DNA of 64,000 nucleotides from an uncultured Bacilli bacterium (GCA_934162195.1 CAKPHO010000001.1:62001-126000); one strand, 5' to 3'. Shown: positions 52,632-62,155, counted from the stretch's first letter. Translations and numbers: made by a program. Notes: generated by a model not told the origin, from the letters alone.

Positions 52632-53345
52632 ATGAAAAAAATTTTGTTAATTTTGATTGTTTTTGTTGCAGTATTTTTAATATATCTATCTAATATAGAT
52701 AATAAGATTTATTATCTTTCTTTAGAGTCATATAATGAATTTAGTGATGAAAATGGTGATTATAATGAATCTATTATTAATTATTTATCACTAAACAAAA
52801 AGTTGGAAAAAGCAGTTGTTGACTTTTCTAAAAATAATTATCTTATTAATGATTTAGCAAATGATATTAAAGAAAATAAAAAAATAACAGTTAATAATAA
52901 AAGTATAACTTTGAAAAATGCTTTGATAAAAGCTGATTTAGTAACTATATTTATTGGTATGAACGAAATAAATAATAAATTACTATCATTAAAGACTAAT
53001 AATTTAAAACAATTTAATTATATAGATAATATATTAATAGATCTTGATAAATTATTGAGCTTAACAAGAGAATATTGTAAAGAAGATATTTTTATAATAG
53101 GTGTTTACTATCCTTATCAAGAATACAAAACTGAATTGGTAGATTTATTTTCGTACTATAATGAAAGGTATAAAGAATTGGCAAATAAATATAATATGAA
53201 ATATATAGATATATATAATCCATTTCTAGAAAACGCTTCTTATCTTTCTTCCAGTGGTAATATTTCTCCATCACTTAAAGGATACAAGTATATTTCTGAT
53301 CAAATAATTATTACAATTAATGAAACTGTTTTAAAAAATGGTTGA
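52632..53345 (+). CDS. SGNH/GDSL-hydrolase-like membrane-anchored protein, catalytic residues degenerate
   Basis: 237 aa. N-terminal hydrophobic anchor (residues 3-20), then an SGNH-like layout: block I YYLSLESYN where GDS is expected, block III IFIGMNEIN (the conserved Gly and Asn kept) and block V SGNISPSLKGYKYI where DxxHPS is expected. The Gly-Asp of block I and the catalytic His of block V are replaced, so it is probably not an active esterase. It may bind an acyl or sugar ligand (inference). Follows the murA terminator with only a ribosome site between. Confidence 0.6.
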   Translation: MKKILLILIVFVAVFLIYLSNIDNKIYYLSLESYNEFSDENGDYNESIINYLSLNKKLEKAVVDFSKNNYLINDLANDIKENKKITVNNKSITLKNALIKADLVTIFIGMNEINNKLLSLKTNNLKQFNYIDNILIDLDKLLSLTREYCKEDIFIIGVYYPYQEYKTELVDLFSYYNERYKELANKYNMKYIDIYNPFLENASYLSSSGNISPSLKGYKYISDQIIITINETVLKNG

Positions 53346-53370
53346 TTTTATAAAAAAAACTTGTTATACT
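53342..53370 (+). promoter_or_regulatory. rpmE promoter
   Basis: TTGATT (53342-53347), 17-base spacer, TATACT (53365-53370). The leader contains two direct copies of CTATGGC before the ribosome site. Confidence 0.65.
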
Positions 53371-53424
53371 ATATAAGTATTAAATTTCTATGGCATGAAA
53401 TTGCTATGGCGGAAGGAGATAACT

Positions 53425-53634
53425 ATGAAAAAAGGAATACATCCAAATTATGTAGAAACAGAAGTAACTTGTGCTTGTGGAAACAAATTCACAGTAAAAT
53501 CAAATAAACCTTCTTTACATTTAGAAGTTTGTGATAAATGTCATCCATTTTTTACAGGTGTTCAAGGAAAAGCTGCAAAAACTGGTAGAGTTGAAAAATT
53601 CAACCGTAAATATGGTTTAAACCAAGAAAAATAA
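53425..53634 (+). CDS. rpmE: 50S ribosomal protein L31, zinc-binding form
   Basis: 69 aa: KKGIHPNYVETEVTCACGNKF...EVCDKCHPFFTG...GRVEKFNRKYG. The four cysteines (CxC and CxxC) mark the zinc-containing type. AAGGAGATAACT places the start at 53425, not the upstream ATG at 53395. Confidence 0.97.
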   Translation: MKKGIHPNYVETEVTCACGNKFTVKSNKPSLHLEVCDKCHPFFTGVQGKAAKTGRVEKFNRKYGLNQEK

Positions 53635-53660
53635 GAGCTAGTATTTAGCTCTTATTTTTT
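53627..53660. terminator. Bidirectional terminator between rpmE and the ATP-grasp gene
   Basis: A perfect 11-bp inverted repeat (53630-53640 with 53646-53656), 5-base loop, A-rich on the left and T-rich on the right. Both stop codons are inside it. Confidence 0.9.
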
Positions 53661-54652
53661 GTGTATTCAATTATTTTTTCTGCAAAAAAGTTAAGAATTT
53701 CTTTTCTTTTTTTTCTGTCAGCTATAAATTCCAAAAACAAATTAGGATCCAAAAGTTCAACTTCCATTACTAAGAATTTCTTTTTTTGTTTTACAAAATC
53801 AATTCTTAGGAATAGATTATCTTTATATTCCTTAATATTTAATATGTTATTAACTATTTCAATAATTTTATGATCGATTTTATCAGCTGGTATATACTTT
53901 ATCATATTAGTTTTAGTAAAAGCATTTTTATATTTAATAATTCCGTGTGTAATCTTGTTGTTAATACAACAAATTGAGTATTCACCATCAAAAATTTCTT
54001 TCATGAATGGTTGAACCATTAATTTTGATTTATTATTCTTGTATTTGTTATAAACTTCATTAATATCTATAATATTATTAAATTCATAACGATTATTCCC
54101 TACTAAGTAGACATCTTTACTTCCCTCTGATATTGTTGGCTTTAGAACAATTAAATTGTTTTCTAAATCATTATTTGTTTTTAAATCTAAAATACGTGAT
54201 TTAATATTTTTATTTATAGGTAGAAAGAATGTTTTAATTGTTTCAATATTATATTTGTTCAGAATATCAAATTGAATTTCTTTATCATAATTATTTTTAA
54301 TAACATTAATAGGATTTAAAACTTTTATTTTTTGAGTTTCAAGCATATTAAGCCAGTTTTCAAATTTAGTTTTATTTTCTTGAAATCCCCAAATGCTCCT
54401 TATTATAATTAAGTCATATTTTGAATAATCAATTGTTTTGTCTTCCCATGATATTATATCTACTTTGCAGTTTTGTTTGTTTAAACTATGTTTTAAATAT
54501 AAATCCTCTAATGATTTATTTTTCCATTTATCACAAGAAACGATTGCTACTAGCTTATTATAAGAATTAGATTTTAATAAATCATAGACAATAAATAGTT
54601 TTTTTTCAATAAAAACAATAATTTTTTTTATCAAGTTTATTATTTTTCTCAT
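53645..54652 (-). CDS. ATP-grasp domain protein, ligase of unknown substrate
   Basis: 335 aa. After a basic, partly hydrophobic N-terminus (1-25) it has a pre-ATP-grasp region (LIIIRSIWGF, LNPINVIKNNYDKEIQ) and ATP-grasp elements: LIVLKPTISEGSKDVYLV, MVQPFMKEIFDGEYSI and the metal/ATP end LRIDFV...VMEVELLDPNLFLEF. The layout resembles the ATP-grasp group containing DcsG-type peptide-bond-forming ligases, but I cannot assign a substrate. It overlaps the aminotransferase gene by one base (TAATG), so the two are translated together. Lagging-strand orientation, unlike neighbours. Confidence 0.75.
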   Translation of the reverse strand: MRKIINLIKKIIVFIEKKLFIVYDLLKSNSYNKLVAIVSCDKWKNKSLEDLYLKHSLNKQNCKVDIISWEDKTIDYSKYDLIIIRSIWGFQENKTKFENWLNMLETQKIKVLNPINVIKNNYDKEIQFDILNKYNIETIKTFFLPINKNIKSRILDLKTNNDLENNLIVLKPTISEGSKDVYLVGNNRYEFNNIIDINEVYNKYKNNKSKLMVQPFMKEIFDGEYSICCINNKITHGIIKYKNAFTKTNMIKYIPADKIDHKIIEIVNNILNIKEYKDNLFLRIDFVKQKKKFLVMEVELLDPNLFLEFIADRKKRKEILNFFAEKIIEYTKNKS

Positions 54653-56262
54653 TATTCTAAACCTTCCACTGCTTTTCCTATTAATTCAAAATTTAATATT
54701 AAATCATTAATATCTAAAGAAAATCCTACTCTTATAATAATTTCATCTTCGTAAGGCCATGATATATTTAATCCAGCAATACATTTTATTCCTGTTTCTT
54801 TATAAAGAAATTTTAAAAAATCTGCATCATTATTGATAGTTTCACCATTGTATTTCTTTCCTTTTAGTTGAGTAAAATCAGCAATAGCAAAGAATCCAGA
54901 ATCTGGATAAACATCTTTTCTAAGCTCAACACCTGGTATTCCTTTTAATAATTTATTTTGTAAATTTTTATCCTTTGTATATTTATTAATATCTTTTATT
55001 ATTCTTTTTTTGCATTTTAAAGAATCAATACTATCAATGCCATCAATTAATGCTTGCAATAAATTTAAATGGTATATATATCTTTTAATTAAAGGCTTAA
55101 AATATTTTTTAGCAATTTTATAACGTCTATTAGTTCCATTAAAAGCTCCTGCAACTACCTGTGTTTGTAAAAGAGAAATAGAACCCATATCAGAAGAAAT
55201 AATATCACAAATTCCACTGCATATAGGAGCGGGAGCAACTATAAATCCTGCTCTAACAGATGCTAATCCGTACGATTTTGATAATCCTAAAAAAGAAATA
55301 GTATTGTTAAAATATTTTGGCATGCTGGCCATTGGTATTGCAAGATCATTTTGATCATATGTTAAATCTCGATATATAAGATCATCAATTACAAAAACAC
55401 CTTTCTCTAAGCATACATCTCCAATACTTTTTAGAAGATCAATATTTTTAGAGTTCATAACTCTACCAGTAGGATTATGAGGATTCATATTAAAAAATGC
55501 TACAACTTTTGGAATATAATCTAATTTACCTTCAAATTTTTCTTTTAAATTTTTATTTATTTCATCAATTTTCTTTTCTAGACTTTTTGGATTTACGTAC
55601 CAATCATCTTCTTTTTTTAAGTCAAGTATTTCAACATGAGCGTTTATTTTTTCAGTTTCTACTGTAAATAATCCATAATTAGGTCCTGTCATAATTACAA
55701 CATCCTCTGGTCTACAGATTGTTTTTATTATCATACTATAGGCATGTGTTGTAGAATAAGCAAAAACAATATTTTCAACACCAAGTCCGTCATAATTTTC
55801 ACTCTTTTCGGCTTTAAATCCTTCTCTAATTAGATAATTAATAACATTTTGACATCCTAATGATCTATCGGTTACAGATGGATAACGGTATAAATATTTG
55901 CTTAGTAATAAGCGCATAACATATTCTTCACACATAGGAAATGGCTTACTTCTTAGTGGAATACCACTTCTAATTGATCTATGTTCTGTCAAATTGTATT
56001 TACTATTAGTGCTAATTTCTTCAAGATCACGATATAATAAATCAAACCCAACAGCAATTTTTTTAGCAGCAGGATAAAAATCTTGTTTATCCTTTCTTTC
56101 TCCAATACTTTTATATTCAGAAACAGATCTTGGGTTTAATTTAATATATTGTTCTAAAGCTTTAGATGCATTTTCTTGATGAAAGTTAACACTTTTAACA
56201 TCTAGGTCTTCATTTAAACATTTTTTTATTACTGATTTTAATTTGGTTTTTAAGTTGATCAT
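54652..56262 (-). CDS. PLP-dependent aminotransferase class I/II-fold protein, extended
   Basis: 536 aa fold-type I enzyme. NPHNPTGR (substrate/PLP site), VIDDLIYRDL, the PLP lysine in GLSKSYGLASVRAGF, and a C-terminal Arg in IIIRVGFS. It is longer than usual class I enzymes because of about 90 extra N-terminal residues and an insert near residues 380-445. Size and extra parts recall aspartate 4-decarboxylase-like enzymes, but the subfamily is not recognised. It has its own promoter and is coupled to an ATP-grasp ligase gene, which suggests making an amino acid or keto acid and then ligating it. Confidence 0.8.
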   Translation of the reverse strand: MINLKTKLKSVIKKCLNEDLDVKSVNFHQENASKALEQYIKLNPRSVSEYKSIGERKDKQDFYPAAKKIAVGFDLLYRDLEEISTNSKYNLTEHRSIRSGIPLRSKPFPMCEEYVMRLLLSKYLYRYPSVTDRSLGCQNVINYLIREGFKAEKSENYDGLGVENIVFAYSTTHAYSMIIKTICRPEDVVIMTGPNYGLFTVETEKINAHVEILDLKKEDDWYVNPKSLEKKIDEINKNLKEKFEGKLDYIPKVVAFFNMNPHNPTGRVMNSKNIDLLKSIGDVCLEKGVFVIDDLIYRDLTYDQNDLAIPMASMPKYFNNTISFLGLSKSYGLASVRAGFIVAPAPICSGICDIISSDMGSISLLQTQVVAGAFNGTNRRYKIAKKYFKPLIKRYIYHLNLLQALIDGIDSIDSLKCKKRIIKDINKYTKDKNLQNKLLKGIPGVELRKDVYPDSGFFAIADFTQLKGKKYNGETINNDADFLKFLYKETGIKCIAGLNISWPYEDEIIIRVGFSLDINDLILNFELIGKAVEGLE

Positions 56263-56280
56263 AAAACAACCTCCGTATTA

Positions 56281-56309
56281 ATTATAACACGTATATTATT
56301 AAACATAAA
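56281..56309 (-). promoter_or_regulatory. Promoter of the aminotransferase-ATP-grasp pair
   Basis: TTTATG (56304-56309), 17-base spacer, TATAAT (56281-56286) on the minus strand, 19 bases before the ATG. Confidence 0.65.
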
Positions 56310-56398
56310 GAAAATTTTATGTGCTTTTTAAATACAAAAAAGAAACAATGTTTGTTGAAAGTGTTGGGAAATTCTTACTTTTAACTAACTTTGCTTCG

Positions 56399-57628
56399 TT
56401 ATTTTTTAATTATTTTTTTAACTATTTTATAAGTCTTAAACATGAAATTATATAAACAATATTTAGGTTTTGATATTATTAAGTCAAATTCTCCAATTAG
56501 TTCAACAACTCGTCCGCCAAAACCTCTTTTAAATTCATAAACACCATACATATCATTGTTTTCTTTTTCAAAATTACCACTTATACCATAGAAGTTATAT
56601 ATTTCACATCCTAAATTTAAGGCTTCTTTCATCGTATGCCATTTTATCAAATATTGAGCATCATAATGCATAAATTCTTCATAAGCTCCACCAAATAAAT
56701 TTAAATATTCTTTTCCACATACAATAGACATTGTGCCTGCCAAAGGGATTTTATCACCATATTTTTTTTGGTAACTCTCGTATAGTTCTATTTTCTTTTT
56801 ATAATCTTCTATATCTTTCAAATGATAATCTTTAATATCTTGGTATCCTTCAATCTTTTTTATTTCATCTTTAAATTTATTTATACCTAAATTTGTATCA
56901 AGGTAGCACACATTTATTATTAGGTCCTCACCAATTTTATCATACATGTTTTCATAATACGAATAAGGTCTATCAATGAAATCACGTCTTGAACTTGTGT
57001 GTTCCATTATTTTTTTGTAGTCCATTAGTTTATCTTTAGAAATTCTTTCAACAACTAAACCTTGCTTTTCTGTTCTTCTAATCGTTTTTCGATAATGTTT
57101 ACTAAAGTTAGAAAAAATTTCATCTTCGGTCTTACCTTTTAAATCTAAAACGTACATCCAACGAGGTTGCAATTCTTTAGATATATCTTTGTTAAAACCA
57201 TAATGTTTAAAGCCTAATTTCTTTAAATTTTCTACTACTTTGGAGTTGTCAACTCCACCTTCAACGATATTTCCATCAATATCTCTTGTTTTGTATTCAA
57301 CATAAGGATCTATTTTCAAAATAAACCCGTTTTCCTTTTTTACATATTCTTTAATTTCTAAAACAAACTCTTTTAATAATTCTTCATCATTATAATCAAT
57401 TAAAAAACCTCTTGGTGAATAAAAAAGCTTTAATCCTAGTGGGAGATTTTTAAATAATAATAAAGTTGCTCCAACAATTTTATTATTTTTCTTCATTCCT
57501 ACTAATTTGTAATTCCAACCACCATCTTTTTTTAGTTTTCCCCAATATTCTTTTTGATAAAAAGTTGTATATTTATTTTTTGAGATATATTCTTCATATT
57601 CGTTACTTTCTAATTCTTCTATCTTCAT
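56399..57628 (-). CDS. FemABX-family peptidyltransferase 1
   Basis: 409 aa. Two GNAT-like subdomains (YKLVGMKKNNKIVGATLLL; RWMYVLDLKGKTEDEIFSNF...HYRKTIRRTEKQG) and a C-terminal IYNFYGISGNF...GVYEFKRGFGGRVVELIGE. A charged helical hairpin (about residues 245-290) matches the coiled coil of FemA. The family adds amino acids from aminoacyl-tRNA to the lipid II stem peptide to build interpeptide bridges. Start at 57628 rather than 57631 because of ribosome-site spacing (GGAGGG). Divergent from FemABX 2; lagging strand. Confidence 0.92.
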   Translation of the reverse strand: MKIEELESNEYEEYISKNKYTTFYQKEYWGKLKKDGGWNYKLVGMKKNNKIVGATLLLFKNLPLGLKLFYSPRGFLIDYNDEELLKEFVLEIKEYVKKENGFILKIDPYVEYKTRDIDGNIVEGGVDNSKVVENLKKLGFKHYGFNKDISKELQPRWMYVLDLKGKTEDEIFSNFSKHYRKTIRRTEKQGLVVERISKDKLMDYKKIMEHTSSRRDFIDRPYSYYENMYDKIGEDLIINVCYLDTNLGINKFKDEIKKIEGYQDIKDYHLKDIEDYKKKIELYESYQKKYGDKIPLAGTMSIVCGKEYLNLFGGAYEEFMHYDAQYLIKWHTMKEALNLGCEIYNFYGISGNFEKENNDMYGVYEFKRGFGGRVVELIGEFDLIISKPKYCLYNFMFKTYKIVKKIIKK

Positions 57629-57651
57629 CATATCCCTCCAAGCCTAAGGCA

Positions 57652-57680
57652 ATTATATCACGCCAACAAAAATCTGTAAA
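57652..57680 (-). promoter_or_regulatory. Promoter of FemABX gene 1
   Basis: TTTACA (57675-57680), 17-base spacer ending in TGA, TATAAT (57652-57657) on the minus strand. The remaining divergent gap up to 57821 holds two ACTAG-containing arms (about 57705-57742) and a TATGAT near 57788 as possible -10 of FemABX gene 2. Confidence 0.7.
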
Positions 57681-57821
57681 TAAATATAGGTTAAAATAAC
57701 TGACACTAGTATATCTGTTTTTAATGTCGTTTATTGACTAGTTTAGTGATTTTCTTAAAAAAACTTTTATTAAAAATTATTTTGTAGTATGATATTAATA
57801 GTTATGATTGGAGGGAATTTA

Positions 57822-59060
57822 ATGAAATTCGAAATATTAAGTGAAGATGAATATAATAAATTTTTTGACAATCATGAACAAAAAACTTTTTTAAATAGCC
57901 CTAATATTGGTAAAATTCGCAAACTAGAAGGTTGGAATTATGAATTTGTTGGTGTAAAAGATGTCGACAATAAAATAATAGGCGTTACTATGTTATTGTC
58001 TAGGAAAGAATTTCTAGGTAAAAAAGAATTTTATGCAATTAGAGGTTTTTTGTTAGATTACAATAATTTTAAGTTACTATCCTTTTTTACAGATAATATT
58101 AAAAAATATATAAAGAAAAATAATGGCTTTATATTAAGAATTGATCCCTATATTATCAAACAAGAACATGACTTAAATGGAAATGTTATGCCAAATGGGA
58201 AAAATAATATTATGGTTATAAAAAATCTATTGAAACTAAATTTTAAGGAACATACACCAGAGCAAACAAAGTGGATGTTTGAACTTAATACTGAAAATAA
58301 GACTATAGATGAACTTTTAAAAGATATGAAAGCTAATACTAGAAATTGCATTAAAAGAACTTTTAAAAATGGAATTAACATTAGAGAACTTACTTATGAT
58401 GAGCTACCTCTCTTTTATAAAATAACAAATGATACTAGTAAAAGAAAAGGTTTTGAAAATAAAACTTTAGAATATTATCAAGACATGTATAAATTTTTCA
58501 AACCAAGTAATCAAGTTAAATTTTTGGTGGCTGAATTAAATACAAAAAATTATAAAGAAAACCTAGATAATCAATTAAAGACAGAAGAGAATATTTTAAG
58601 AGGAATAAAAAATAATAATAGTGGAAAATATAAAGAACAACTAGTAAAGATTAATAGTATTAAAAAAAATCTCAAAGAATCATCTGAGTTGATAAAAAAA
58701 GGAGATATAATCATTTTATCAGCAGCAATGTTTGTTATGTATGGAAATGAAGTTATTTATCTTGCTAGTGGAAATTACCAAGAATATTTTAATTTTTTTG
58801 CTCAATATAGAATTCAATATGAAATGATTAAATATGCAACAGAAAATAACTTTAAAATATATAATTTTTACGGTATAAGTGGTAATTTTGATATCAATGA
58901 TGATAGAATTGGTGTCTATGAATTTAAAAAAGGATTTGGTGGATTTGTAGTTGAATTAATTGGCGAGTATAGATTAGATATTAATAAATTATGGTGCATT
59001 CTTTATGATTTTGTTAATGTTATTAAAAATAATATAAAGAAAATAATAAATGGGAAGTGA
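57822..59060 (+). CDS. FemABX-family peptidyltransferase 2
   Basis: 412 aa, same architecture as FemABX 1: YEFVGVKDVDNKIIGVTMLL, KANTRNCIKRTFKNG, a coiled-coil insert (about residues 250-300) and IYNFYGISGNF...GVYEFKKGFGGFVVELIGE. The shared C-terminal motif makes it the closest paralogue of gene 1. The ATG at 57822 follows GGAGGG; upstream in-frame codons (from 57789) overlap the promoter. The next gene starts 4 bases after its TGA. Confidence 0.92.
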   Translation: MKFEILSEDEYNKFFDNHEQKTFLNSPNIGKIRKLEGWNYEFVGVKDVDNKIIGVTMLLSRKEFLGKKEFYAIRGFLLDYNNFKLLSFFTDNIKKYIKKNNGFILRIDPYIIKQEHDLNGNVMPNGKNNIMVIKNLLKLNFKEHTPEQTKWMFELNTENKTIDELLKDMKANTRNCIKRTFKNGINIRELTYDELPLFYKITNDTSKRKGFENKTLEYYQDMYKFFKPSNQVKFLVAELNTKNYKENLDNQLKTEENILRGIKNNNSGKYKEQLVKINSIKKNLKESSELIKKGDIIILSAAMFVMYGNEVIYLASGNYQEYFNFFAQYRIQYEMIKYATENNFKIYNFYGISGNFDINDDRIGVYEFKKGFGGFVVELIGEYRLDINKLWCILYDFVNVIKNNIKKIINGK

Positions 59061-59064
59061 AATT

Positions 59065-60333
59065 ATGAAATATGAATTTATAGAAAAAATTGAAAAAAAA
59101 GAGTATGAAAAATTTGTGGAAAATCATCCAACTAAATCACATTTTATGCAATCGTGGAATTTTGGAGAAATAAGTAAAGAAAAAGGATTTATTCCACATT
59201 TCGTTGGTGTTAGGAAAAATAAAAAGTTAGTAGCAACAGCTTTACTACTTCAAAAAAAGTTATATAAAAATATTTGTTATTTCTATAGTCCTCGTGGTTA
59301 TGTTTTAGATTTTAAAGATTATGAATTATTAAAATATTTTACTAATCAAATTAAAGAGTATACCAAAAAATATCATTCTATTTTTACAGCAATAGATCCT
59401 GATGTACAACTTCAAAAGTTAGATATTAATGGAAATGTTGTAGAAGGAGATCATAATTATGCATTAGTTGAATATTTAAAATCGCTAGGTTATAAACATC
59501 TTGGTTTTAATAAAAATTTTGAAAATAAAGAACCAAGATATACATTTAGATTAAATTTAGAACCAAGTATAGAGGAAATACATAAAAATATGCATGCAAC
59601 AACAAGAAAAATTCTAAATAAAGGTAATCAGTATAACTTAGATTGTTATATTGGCGATTCTTCAGATTTAGATGGATTTTATTTTACGATGAAAGAAACA
59701 GCAGTTCGAGAGGGGATAACACCGTTTAAATATTCATACTATAAATCTTTTTATGAAACATTTAATAAAGATAATGAAAGTGATTTATATATAGTAAGAG
59801 TTGATATTAATAAATTAAAAGAAAATTATAAAAATCAAATAAAAGACATTGAAAATAGTATTGACAATCTAAAAAATTTAAAAAATAAAGAAAAAGCTAA
59901 TAATTTATTAAAAGATTACAATAATAAATTATCTAGATTAAATAAAGATTTTGAGTTAATAAATAATATAAAGGAAGATAAATTAGTTTTATCATCAATT
60001 ATAACAGTAAAATATGGTAATAAAGTTTGGACTGTTCATGGTGGTAATTGCAATAGATTAAGAGAATTGAATGCCAATTATTTAATATACGATAAAATCA
60101 TTTGCGATGCTAAAAAGGAAAATTATCAAATAATTGATTTCTTTGGAACAACTGGCGCAGACTCAGATGATAATAAAATTCATGGTATCCATTTATTTAA
60201 AAAACGTTTAGGTGGAGAATATACTGAATTTATAGGTGAATTCCATTTAATAACAAATAAATTTTTATATGTTTTATATCAAAAATTATTACCATTATAT
60301 TCAAAAATGCGTAAAAAAATTGCTAAAAAATAA
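59065..60333 (+). CDS. FemABX-family peptidyltransferase 3
   Basis: 422 aa. FYSPRGYVLDFKDYE, MHATTRKILNKGNQY, a strongly charged coiled coil (about residues 255-305) and a diverged C-terminal block IIDFFGTTGADSDDNKIHGIH...RLGGEYTEFIGEF. It differs from the other two at the substrate-site motif (FFGTTG versus FYGISG), suggesting a different acceptor or amino acid. Ribosome site GGAAGTGAAATT; the upstream ATG at 59050 overlaps it. Confidence 0.92.
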   Translation: MKYEFIEKIEKKEYEKFVENHPTKSHFMQSWNFGEISKEKGFIPHFVGVRKNKKLVATALLLQKKLYKNICYFYSPRGYVLDFKDYELLKYFTNQIKEYTKKYHSIFTAIDPDVQLQKLDINGNVVEGDHNYALVEYLKSLGYKHLGFNKNFENKEPRYTFRLNLEPSIEEIHKNMHATTRKILNKGNQYNLDCYIGDSSDLDGFYFTMKETAVREGITPFKYSYYKSFYETFNKDNESDLYIVRVDINKLKENYKNQIKDIENSIDNLKNLKNKEKANNLLKDYNNKLSRLNKDFELINNIKEDKLVLSSIITVKYGNKVWTVHGGNCNRLRELNANYLIYDKIICDAKKENYQIIDFFGTTGADSDDNKIHGIHLFKKRLGGEYTEFIGEFHLITNKFLYVLYQKLLPLYSKMRKKIAKK

Positions 60334-60349
60334 GTATCAATTATAATAG

Positions 60350-60383
60350 TAAAGTGCCTTTTTATAAAGGCATCTTTATTATT
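60350..60383 (+). terminator. Terminator after the FemABX pair
   Basis: TGCCTTT/AAAGGCA stem (60355-60361 with 60366-60372), 4-base loop and a broken T tract. Confidence 0.6.
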
Positions 60384-60410
60384 TACACAATTTTTAATTA
60401 ATGTTATAAT
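60382..60410 (+). promoter_or_regulatory. Promoter of the MurJ-like gene
   Basis: TTTACA (60382-60387), 17-base spacer, TATAAT (60405-60410). Confidence 0.75.
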
Positions 60411-60436
60411 TATATTTACAGAATGGATAGTGAAAT

Positions 60437-62074
60437 ATGAAAAAGAATACTTTTATAGAAGGTGCCTTTATATCCACCTTTTCAATACTAATTTGTAAAA
60501 TAATAGGATTATTATATGTAATTCCTTTTTATAGCCTAATAGGTAACAAAGGTGGAGCCTTATATAGTTATGCATACTCTATATATGCTATATTTTTAAG
60601 TTTATCAACATGTGGTATTCCTTTAGCAATTTCTAAAAATATTAGTGAATATAATGAACTTGGATATCATAAAGCTAAAAATGATGTATACAAAATAGGA
60701 AAATATGTCATTCTAGGTTTGGGATTATTATCATGCTTAATTTTACTAATTTTTGCGCCTAATATAGCTTATTTAATTATAGGTAATGTAGAAGGAGGAA
60801 ATACAATTGAAGATGTCAGTACTGCTATAAGAATTGTATCTTTATCATTGCTTATAGTTCCTTCTTTAAGTGTAACTAGAGGATATTTAAATGGACACAA
60901 GATGATATTACCAACAAGTATATCAGAAGTTCTTGAACAAGTAGTAAGAGTATTAGTGATTGTAGTTGGTAGTTTTTTAACGATAAAAGTTTTTAATCTC
61001 CCAACTAATGTGGCAGTATATATAGCTGTAGCTGGTGCTGGAATAGGTGCTTTAGTTGCTTTAATATATTTAAAATTAAAATTAAAACGTAATAAAGATG
61101 CTATTGTAAATGAATCTGAAAATGAACCTGAATATAGAAAAAAGGATATATTAAAAAAAATCGTTTTATATGCCTTACCTTTCGTAGTTATAGATTTGAT
61201 TAGATCTGCTTATGGTATGGTTGATTCATTTACAGTTGTAAAAACTATGGTTAATCTTGGTTATGATGTAAGTGTTGCAGAAACAACAATAGGCGTTTTA
61301 TCTACTTGGGCAACAAAATTAAATATGATTGTAGCGTCTGTAGCTTTAGGCTTTGTTACTAGTTTAATTCCTAACATTGCAGGAAGTGCAGCAAAAAAAG
61401 ATTTAAAAGATGTTAATAACAAAATTAATGAATCATATAAAACTCTATTATTTGTTGTTTTACCAATGACTATTGGCTTAAGTTTCTTAGCTCAACCTGT
61501 TTGGGTAGCATTCTATGGTTACAATAGTCTAAGTATAGGAATATTTAAATATTATATCCTTCAAGCAATAATATTCTGTGTTTATACAATTGCTCTTAAT
61601 TTAGCGCAATCTATGAATCAATCTAAAATATCTTTAGGATCATTGCTAGTAAGCTTTTTATTGAAAGTAGTTTTAAATATTCCAATGATGAAATTATTTG
61701 TAATGATGGGAATCGAAGCTTACTACGCACCAATAATTACTAATATTCTAGTTCAAGGTAGTATAACATTATTTATTATGTTGGCTTTAAAACATAAATT
61801 TAAATTTGATTATAAAGATACTACTAAAGCAATATTAAAAATGCTTTTAACTTTAACTATAATGGTGCTAATACTTTCAGGCTTATCTTTAATTATCCCA
61901 CTTACAGTAACTAGTAGATTAAAAGCAATTTTAACAATTATCCCATATATTCTTGTTGGAGCTGCCATCTATATTGGTATGTCTTATAAAATAGGACTAT
62001 TAAACGATATATTTGGTGCTAAAAAAATAAAGACAATTATAAATAAAGTGAAAAGTAAAATTACAAATAAATAA
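60437..62074 (+). CDS. MurJ/SpoVB-type lipid II flippase-like membrane protein
   Basis: 545 aa MOP-superfamily transporter with about fourteen membrane segments. The N-terminus FISTFSILICKIIGLLYVIP and YSYAYSIYAIFLSLSTCGIP resembles the YtgP/SpoVB group that moves lipid-linked cell-wall precursors across the membrane. SVTRGYLNGHKMILPTSISE is a typical family motif. It follows the FemABX genes, which fits export of branched lipid II. Whether it is the housekeeping MurJ or a SpoVB-like form is not decidable here. Confidence 0.85.
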   Translation: MKKNTFIEGAFISTFSILICKIIGLLYVIPFYSLIGNKGGALYSYAYSIYAIFLSLSTCGIPLAISKNISEYNELGYHKAKNDVYKIGKYVILGLGLLSCLILLIFAPNIAYLIIGNVEGGNTIEDVSTAIRIVSLSLLIVPSLSVTRGYLNGHKMILPTSISEVLEQVVRVLVIVVGSFLTIKVFNLPTNVAVYIAVAGAGIGALVALIYLKLKLKRNKDAIVNESENEPEYRKKDILKKIVLYALPFVVIDLIRSAYGMVDSFTVVKTMVNLGYDVSVAETTIGVLSTWATKLNMIVASVALGFVTSLIPNIAGSAAKKDLKDVNNKINESYKTLLFVVLPMTIGLSFLAQPVWVAFYGYNSLSIGIFKYYILQAIIFCVYTIALNLAQSMNQSKISLGSLLVSFLLKVVLNIPMMKLFVMMGIEAYYAPIITNILVQGSITLFIMLALKHKFKFDYKDTTKAILKMLLTLTIMVLILSGLSLIIPLTVTSRLKAILTIIPYILVGAAIYIGMSYKIGLLNDIFGAKKIKTIINKVKSKITNK

Positions 62075-62126
62075 CATTTATTATGTCCAAAAATTGTTAC
62101 CGATAAAAAATTGTCTAAAAATGGCA

Positions 62127-62155
62127 TTATTAAAATCTCAAAGATATGATATAAT
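62127..62155 (+). promoter_or_regulatory. Extended -10 promoter of the M23 hydrolase gene
   Basis: TGATATAAT (-10 TATAAT at 62150-62155, extended by TGA), with a weak TTATTA (62127-62132) 17 bases before it. Confidence 0.6.
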
